From Dipteronia dyeriana (lineage: Eukaryota > Streptophyta > Magnoliopsida > Sapindales > Sapindaceae), in NCBI GenBank assembly GCA_032871835.1, contig CM065299.1, forward strand, positions 84,449,652-84,513,651: DNA of 64,000 nucleotides. The letters are read 5' to 3'. A model generated the notes under the pieces. That model ran no database searches. It was not told the origin of the DNA and saw nothing but the letters and a program-made list of their open reading frames with translations. Position numbers and translations under genes: made by a program. This document shows positions 58,164 through 64,000 of this stretch, piece after piece. How positions within the stretch are numbered: the first letter of the stretch is position 1; the number at the start of each line of letters is the position of its first letter.

Positions 58164-59336
58164 TCACTTAGGCCTGCAAAATATGGTTCCACCGCCTCAA
58201 CTGATGTGGGTACTATTTTCGTCCTCGCAGACATCTGAAAGCTTACTTAGATGAATGTCATTGTTAATTATAGTAAGTAATATAACGATTAACAAATTAA
58301 ATAATTACCCTAGCAGTAAAAATCGTGTCCAGCTTCTTCCCTCTGGGTTGTTTGGTCAACTCATACTTCAACATACGAGGAGAAAGGTCTGTAACCCTTC
58401 GAGTCCCGAAATCGACGCCCAGTTGAGGGATTACCTCGAAAGCAAATATCTGCATCAAAGATAAGTACAGTTATAATCCAAAACAATTTTGGAAACGAAA
58501 TTTAATGTACATGTTGGAAATCAAATTTCTTACCAACAGGGCATATGATAGACCGTAGATGTTGTACCCCTCCACGGAATGCCCAACATAGCCCTGTGAC
58601 TGCTGGCGTCTCTCCTCACGATGTCGCGGTAACGCATACTTGAATGAAAATATAGAATGCCTATAGACGTGGGCACCCCACGGGAACGCATCGAAGGCAT
58701 TGAGGTCATCTACCAACTGAAACTGCCAAACTGGAATCTTCAATCTCTCGTCCACCCCCATCAATATCCAGTTCAACATGTAAATGAGGCACAACTTCAC
58801 AGCATCGTACACCTGTTGAAACTCTCTGCGGGGAAGAACAACCCTCAAATCATCCAACGATACCTCATCGTGTCCAGGAAAGTACCATTGATGTATGTCA
58901 TTCTCAACTGCAACATACATACTCGTGTCTGGTACGACTCCAAAACATAATCCGGTGATGAGGCTAAATTCCACCTTCGAAAACCTGACCTTATGGTTCC
59001 CTAATAAGAACCACATCTCATCTGTCGGCCCGTCATGGTCCAACTCCCGCAACAGCAGCTGATGAATAACACCACCAGAAAACTTCAGCTCCCGGTGCAT
59101 CGACATGAAATGCCCGAAATATGAGGCCATGAACCGACGCCGATCCTCAACAGCAAACTCTTCAGGGACCCGGTTAAGTGCATCGTCTATAAGGCAAGGG
59201 CTTCAAAATGGTCGTGTCGAGTCAATTTTACCTTGAACCAATCTTCCTCTGGAGTTTTAAGCAATTCCTTCAACCTGCTCGTCATCTGCAATGTCATAGA
59301 AACAATACATCAGTAAACTGCAAAAAAATAGAAAAT

Positions 59337-60390
59337 ATTCTCGATCGTTTGAAATAAATTCTCGATCCTTTGAAAAAGTTCTCGATCCTTTGAAAAAGTC
59401 TCGATCCTTTGGAAATAGTCTCGATCCTTTGAAAAACCTCTTGATCCTTTGAAAAACCTCTTGATCCTTTGAAAATAGTCTCGATCCTTTGAAAAACCTC
59501 TCGATCCTTTGAAAATAGTCTCGATCCTTTGAAAATTCTTCTCGATCATTTTAAAAAATCTCGACCCTTTGAAAAACATTCTCGATAGTTACACAAATAT
59601 TCTCGATCGTTTGAAAACATTCTCGATCCTTTAAAAATAGTCTCGATCCTTTTTATAAACCTCTCGATTCTTAGAAAAATCTTCTCAGTCATTTTAAAAA
59701 ATCTCGACTTTTTGAAAAACATTTTCGATCGTTAGAAAAAAATCTCGATCCTTTGAAAATAGTCTCGATCCTTTGAAAAATCTCTCGATTCTTTGAAAAA
59801 TCTTCTCGATCAGTTTATAAAATCTGGACCCTTTGAAAAACATTCTCAATCGTTAGAAAATTATTCTCGATCGTTTGAAAAAATTCTCAATCCTTTGAAA
59901 ATAGTCTCGATACTTTGAAAAACCTCTCGATTCTTTGAAAAATCTTCTCGATTCGATGAAAAATCTTCTCTTCTCGATCATTTTAAAAAATCTAGATCCT
60001 TTGAAAAACATTCTCGATCGTTAGAAAAACATTCTTGATCGTTAGAAAAATATTCTTGATCGTTAGAAAAATATTCTTGATCGTTTTAAAAAATTCTCGA
60101 TCATTTGAAAATAGTCTCGATCCTTTAAAAAACCTCTCGGTTCTTTGAAAAATCTTCTCGATCATTTAACAAAAGCTCGATCACTTTGAAAAACATTCTC
60201 GATTGTTAGGAAAATATCCTCGATTGTTAGGAAAATATCCTCGATCCTTTAAAAATATTCTCGATGCTTTTAAAATGTTCTCGATCCTTTGAAAAATAAT
60301 CTCGATCGTATGATAAATTTCCTCGAATCTTTCTATAAAATTTTCTCGATTTCGCTTGAAATATTCTCGATTTATTTTAAAAAAAAATGC
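59337..60390 (+). repeat. Right CTCGATCC minisatellite
   Basis: About 50 imperfect units of roughly 20 bp, TCTCGATCCTTTGAAAAA with variants. Read on the plus strand it has the same orientation as the left array, although the gene it precedes is on the minus strand. Confidence 0.9.
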
Positions 60391-60714
60391 TCAATACCAG
60401 AATTTCATCTTCCTCATAACATATTCAACCTCATTTCAAACCCAAACAAAAACCACAACCATTGTCAACCCTAATCTACAATTTCAATCAACAGAACAAG
60501 TCTAAAATGCAATGATAAGTTATCAACAACAAATCGATAAATAAAACAAACTGAACTTACCTTTGTCATTCGCTGCGAAATGTACTGTATTCCCCGTTCC
60601 GGTCAATAAGCTGTCGATTTCCTCGCCGTCGGCTTCTTTCTCACTGTTGCTTTTCTCAGGCTCACAAAACGACAACTTTCTCTCCTTTTCAATTTTGTCA
60701 GGGTATTCTCGTCT
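60391..60714 (-). other. Leader region of the MULE Ulp1 gene
   Basis: Non-coding. Between the array and the right terminal repeat; contains CTCGCCGTCGGC and pyrimidine-rich stretches, with weak similarity to 46840-46960 in the MULE remnant. Confidence 0.4.
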
Positions 60715-60781
60715 CTTTACGTTAAATGATGTCTTTTAAACTTACATTACTAAACTGGTGATATTTGCACAACACCCCTCT
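60715..60781 (-). repeat. Right terminal inverted repeat of the MULE
   Basis: Reverse complement AGAGGGGTGTTGTGCAAATA and the next bases align with the left end; followed by GAAATAGTG. Confidence 0.6.
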
Positions 60782-60790
60782 GAAATAGTG

Positions 60791-61425
60791 TCATTTATTT
60801 TTCGACCTCATATACAAATGTTTCATTATTGTTTGATTGGTTATTCGATTAGGCCATTATTGTTTGTTTATATTCTTTCATCGTTTATATTATTTGATGT
60901 TCTTTATACTATAGTGTGAATAAAAGATTTACTTCTTTTTGAGTTCATATATTTGTTTATAGAATGAGAGATTTGCTTTATTTTAATTCATATTTCAGTT
61001 TGTTTTAAGTAGTTCAGTGATGATATCTATTAGATGGTTGGTTAATTTTTGTACGTACTTATTATAAATTTTATTTGAATGTCTCAATCAGTCCATCTAT
61101 AATAGAAGTCTGAAATAACAAATCCATGAAAGTCTGAGATAGATGTCTAAACAAATCCATAAATGTTTGAGATAAATATCTTAACAAATCAATAAAAGTT
61201 CATATGAATTTATAAAAGTTCGTAGAAATCTATACATTAGTAAATTTATTGTTTTTACCAATTTTTCCACTTTTGGGAAAAAATTGCCCTTCAGTTATAA
61301 TTGAAAAAGAAAACTGAATAAAAAAAATTGAAAATCATTTAATAAAGAAAAAAAAGAAATAACAATTGAAAAGCACGACTGAAACTAGTTGCTCTTTAGT
61401 TATTGTTTTTTTCTTTCTAAAGTGT
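60791..61425. other. Right flank of the MULE
   Basis: AT-rich. Contains the second direct repeat copy (60837-60875) and loose repeats of 'AAATCCATAAAAGTCTGAGATA' at 61120-61210. No gene. Confidence 0.5.
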
Positions 61426-61690
61426 TAACCAGAGAAGAGAGAAGAGAAACAAGAGGCAATTTGTGAGAGACAAGAGGCGACAACCACCACCACCACCACC
61501 ACGAAGAGGCGGAGACGACGTGCAGAAGGAGACGACACCGTTGCATGCGAGCATCGACGACGAGACGAGAGGCGACAGAGCTTGATAGACGAGCGCCGTT
61601 GACGTCGACCACCACGTAGAGCCGCCGACGAAGAGACGACGACATCGTGGTGACGGAGATAACGACATCCAGCCAGCAAGGGTTTGCAAT
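61426..61690. other. CGA-rich island with (CCA)n
   Basis: Unusually rich in CGACGA and GAGACGA words; includes a CCA triplet run at 61483-61502. It could be the 5' leader of a gene or transposon whose body I cannot find. All frames give low-complexity peptides. Confidence 0.4.
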
Positions 61691-61887
61691 TCCTCTTTTC
61701 TTTTGATTTTAGGGTTTCGAAATTTTTGTATCTTTTGAATCTTCAACTTGCTTTGATTCATTTCAATTATTATACATGTTCATTGGTGCTCTGTTTGCAT
61801 TGGAAATTTTAGATTGTGTTGATTTTTAATTTCTAATTTTTTTTTCCCCAAAAGACTGTTGTTACTTGAATGTGGAATTTGATATTG

Positions 61888-62450
61888 AGAAGTTGAAGAC
61901 AAATCACGAATCAAGCTAATTGGTTATGAACAATTCTAAAAAAGCATCATTGGAGGTTGATTTGTAAGATTCTGACTGATAATTAGTTGAAAACATAGAC
62001 ATCATCAAAAATAAGTTTTGAAATTGGCTTTAATGCGCTAATTTGTGTCTGAAATGTCTTAGAAAAGGGATTTTTGTTTGGCTTTAATGAACTAATTGGA
62101 ACAAACACCTCCTGTTTCGAAATAATTTTTCAGGGTAAAGTGTAGGGGAAGCAGGACAGGTGAATAATTAGATGATGTCGGTGAATGTTTTTGGAGAGTA
62201 CAGGTGCCAATGAAGTTAAAATTCTTGGTGATACAATTTATTTTGAGATTAAGTGATTTGTCAGATGGTTTTTAGCAGGAAGAACTGACCACACTTTGTA
62301 TGCACGTAATGATTTCATGTTTACAAAATAATTAAACCGTGCCTAGTTTGTTTTCGAAAAGCATCAACTTATTGTTATTTGATATTGTTTTTGTAGAAAT
62401 TGTTCATAACCAATTAGCTTGATTCATGACTTGTTTTCAACTTCTCTCTA
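61888..62450. repeat. Inverted repeat pair, about 55-bp arms
   Basis: Left arm 61891-61948 (GAGAAGTTGAAGAC ... AATCAAGCTAATTGGTTATG ...) matches the reverse complement of 62392-62448 with a few differences. The space between is about 445 bp and has no ORF. It may be a small foldback element; no target duplication was found. Confidence 0.75.
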
Positions 62451-62526
62451 TCAAAATTTTTGTATCTTTTCGAAATTTTTGTATCTTTTGTTGATAGATT
62501 TCGAAATTGATTTTCCTTTTTACATA

Positions 62527-62790
62527 AACAAATTAATTTTGTTAAGTTGTGATATTTTTCGAATTTTTGACAGTGATTATAACAAATTGATTTTGTTAAG
62601 TTGTGATAGTTTTTGAAATTTTAACAGTGATTATAACAAAGTGATTTTTGTTCACTTGTGAATGGTTGTCTAAATTTGAGGAGGGATTTTAAGAAATTAA
62701 TTTTGTTCAGTTGTGACTGATTTCAAAATCTGAACAGGGATTTTAACAAATTGGTTTGAACTTGTGATTTTCATAGATACATTAAGAAAG
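62527..62790. repeat. 54-bp tandem repeat
   Basis: AACAAATTNATTTTGTTNAGTTGTGA recurs at 62527, 62581, 62635, 62691 and 62745, a 54-56 bp period, increasingly diverged to the right. Confidence 0.85.
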
Positions 62791-62879
62791 CTTGAAGCTT
62801 TAGAGTGTTTTTTATATCCGGTGTTAGCATAATTTGCATGTGAAAAAGGTTAGCATGATTTGTGGGTCCAAATTCAAAC

Positions 62880-63300
62880 AAAATAAAAGTATATTTCAGC
62901 TAGATGATGACCAGACCCCTGCTGTGTTTTTTGTTTCTTTCTTTGATTATGTGTGTTTTTTGTGGTTTAATTATTGATGGCAATGTGAAGTTCAAATCGA
63001 GAGCTTTCAGCCATTTTACGGATAGTCTTGCCAAGCTTGATTCTAGCATGGGTGGTGATTTTGTTGAGTGGGGGGACCTTGGTAGCTGATTGTTTTGTCT
63101 GTTTTTGTTGTTGGTTGTTGTTTTTTGTTGGTATTGTTTTTGTTTGATGTTTGTTGGTGTGAGGCTGCCCTGTTTTTTATCCTGTGTTGTTGGGGCTTCT
63201 AGTTGCTTTGTGGTGGCAACTTGGGTGTTTGTTTTTGGGGCGGTCTGGTGTGGTGTTTGGCCTTTGGCTCTTGAATAAATTTACAATTTTTTTTTTAAAT
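62880..63300. other. GT-rich segment ending in a T run
   Basis: Two short ORFs (62904-63089 and 63090-63278) of low-complexity, hydrophobic character. The stretch with GTTTTTGTTTGATGTTTG... up to TTTTTTTTT at 63282-63295 has the look of a LINE 3' region, but I recognise no LINE protein. Confidence 0.2.
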
Positions 63301-63426
63301 ATTGATAGCGATAGACTTTGGAAGAAACTGGAATGTTAAAATATTGCTTCAGTCAATGAGTTGTTGTGAAGTGGTGTGTTTTAATGATGTGAAATTGTGT
63401 GTTTTTTGTGGTTTCATTTCATTAAT

Positions 63427-63735
63427 GATGTGAAATTGGGTATTAACTGGTGTGTTTAATTGTTATGAACGGGTGTGTTTAATGGGTTATGACTGGTGTG
63501 TTTAATTTGGTATGAACTGATGTGTTTAATTATTGTAGACGGGTGTGTTTAATGGGTTATAACTGATGTTATGACTGGTGTGTTTAATTGGGTATGACTG
63601 GTATGTTTAATTGTTGTGAACGAGTGTGTTTAATTGGATATGATTGGTGTGTTTAATGGGTTATGACTGGTGTGTTTACTGGGTTGTGACTGGTGCGTTT
63701 AATTGTCTAGCAATTATGTGTTTTTTAGTGTGTTT
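63427..63735. repeat. TGGTGTGTTTAAT minisatellite
   Basis: About 13 units of 20-24 bp around GGTTATGACTGGTGTGTTTAAT, imperfect. Confidence 0.9.
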
Positions 63736-64000
63736 AATTGTTTAGCAACCAAGACATGATCATGAATTTCCACTTCTTCTGGTGCACTTGTGAATTACAA
63801 GTTGTGATGACATTTGTTGTTCTGTTTTTTTATATTTTCCACTTAAACAATTAAAGTTAATTGGAATGAAATCTCATGAACCCATATGCTGAAATATCGA
63901 CCCACCTGCTAATGAAGTTGATATTATTTTTCTCTTAAAATAGAAAACAACCCACTTGTGTATCTCAACTATATGGTGTTGAATTGGTGGAAAGAAATGT
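63736..64000. other. Right edge of the window
   Basis: AT-rich, no gene or named repeat seen. Confidence 0.5.

Larger units (their letters stand above)
55734..59285 (-). pseudogene. DUF1985 / Ulp1-like (C48) protease gene of the MULE
   Basis: Minus strand, at least nine exons: 59285-58534, 58449-58309, 58234-57875, from 57795, 56826-56745, from 56659, 56479-56316, 56239-55962, 55875-55734. Exon 1 holds the DUF1985 domain (FMSMHRELKFSGGVIHQLLLREL, RFSKVEFSLITGL, LNAFDAFPWGAHVYRHSIF). Middle exons encode a linker with a poly-Gly stretch, a duplicated RKSEDDRQQQHWELLDLI unit and a long Pro/Ser repeat region. The C-terminal part is the Ulp1 fold: GRQHWLLVTVDL (catalytic His), FIVDPW (Asp), IPQQ (Gln), GNSGPHTLRLIEYLL where the catalytic Cys should be. 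The Cys codon reads AGT (Ser; 55868-55866). Other lesions: a frameshift near 59193, one near 57600, TAG in the exon at 56826-56745, and an unclear exon 4 end. The family would cleave SUMO-like conjugates; its role in MULEs is unknown. Confidence 0.8.
51450..60790. mobile_element. Kaonashi/CUMULE-like Mutator element with transposase and Ulp1 gene
   Basis: Flanked by identical 9-bp words GAAATAGTG (51450-51458 and 60782-60790), the classical Mutator duplication length. The ends are imperfect inverted repeats. Inside, a mudrA-like transposase (plus) and a DUF1985-Ulp1 gene (minus) converge, and each is preceded by a CTCGATCC minisatellite. MULEs carrying Ulp1-type protease genes are known from Arabidopsis, rice and melon. 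Both genes here have several disabling changes, so this copy is not autonomous. Confidence 0.85.

Noticed and set aside
59310..59579. 89-codon repetitive ORF (KDRDYFQRI units)
   Set aside because: Translation of the right MULE minisatellite.
61400..61761. Overlapping minus-strand ORFs of 81, 114 and 84 codons
   Set aside because: All three frames of the CGA-rich island are open because of its biased composition; peptides are low complexity.
62904..63278. Two adjacent ORFs near the right end
   Set aside because: Hydrophobic, low-complexity translations of GT-rich sequence without recognisable domain; listed only as a composition feature.

Overview
The window is nuclear DNA of a flowering plant, very probably a eudicot. 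The signs are AT-rich intergenic sequence, GT-AG introns, a gene built of many small exons, and dense plant-type transposons (Ty3/gypsy elements of the Tat type with antisense ORFs, and a Mutator-like element carrying a DUF1985/Ulp1 gene). I cannot name the species. MULEs with Ulp1 genes are described from Arabidopsis (Kaonashi) and melon (CUMULE), so this does not settle the family.

Left part, 158-37017: one old Ty3/gypsy element (A, minus strand, 5-bp target duplication GTCAG) opened by two insertions. Element B (plus strand, 4546-16434) sits in its 3' part. Element D (20175-34224, a long LTR-like unit with exact GATTT duplications, probably a solo LTR) separates its protease from its reverse transcriptase. 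D is itself opened by element C (minus strand, 20333-32263, exact ATAGG duplications), a close relative of B. A, B and C each carry gag, protease, RT, RNase H and integrase, plus an extra ORF on the opposite strand between pol and the 3' LTR. In B and C that ORF encodes the Transposase_28 ('putative gypsy-type transposon') domain. All pol genes are broken. LTR divergence by eye (A most, then C, then B) agrees with the nesting order.

Middle, 37076-48026: a 1.3-kb palindromic Mutator-type element (10-bp duplication GAATTTAAAT) with a tRNA-like segment in each arm. Next is the only apparently intact host gene: a 15-exon DUF255/thioredoxin-fold protein of the SPATA20/YyaL family (38878-45544), with a 22-nt micro-exon covering most of the CxxC active site and one GC-AG intron. 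Then comes a truncated end of a Kaonashi-like MULE that abuts a frameshifted mTERF gene fragment.

Right part, 48027-64000: gene-poor sequence with a 187-bp tandem repeat, then a 9.3-kb Kaonashi/CUMULE-like MULE (51459-60781, 9-bp duplication GAAATAGTG). It holds a broken mudrA-like transposase facing a broken DUF1985-Ulp1 gene, and each gene is preceded by a CTCGATCC minisatellite. The Ulp1 catalytic cysteine reads as serine. The last 3 kb hold a CGA-rich island, an inverted repeat and two minisatellites, with no gene I can support.
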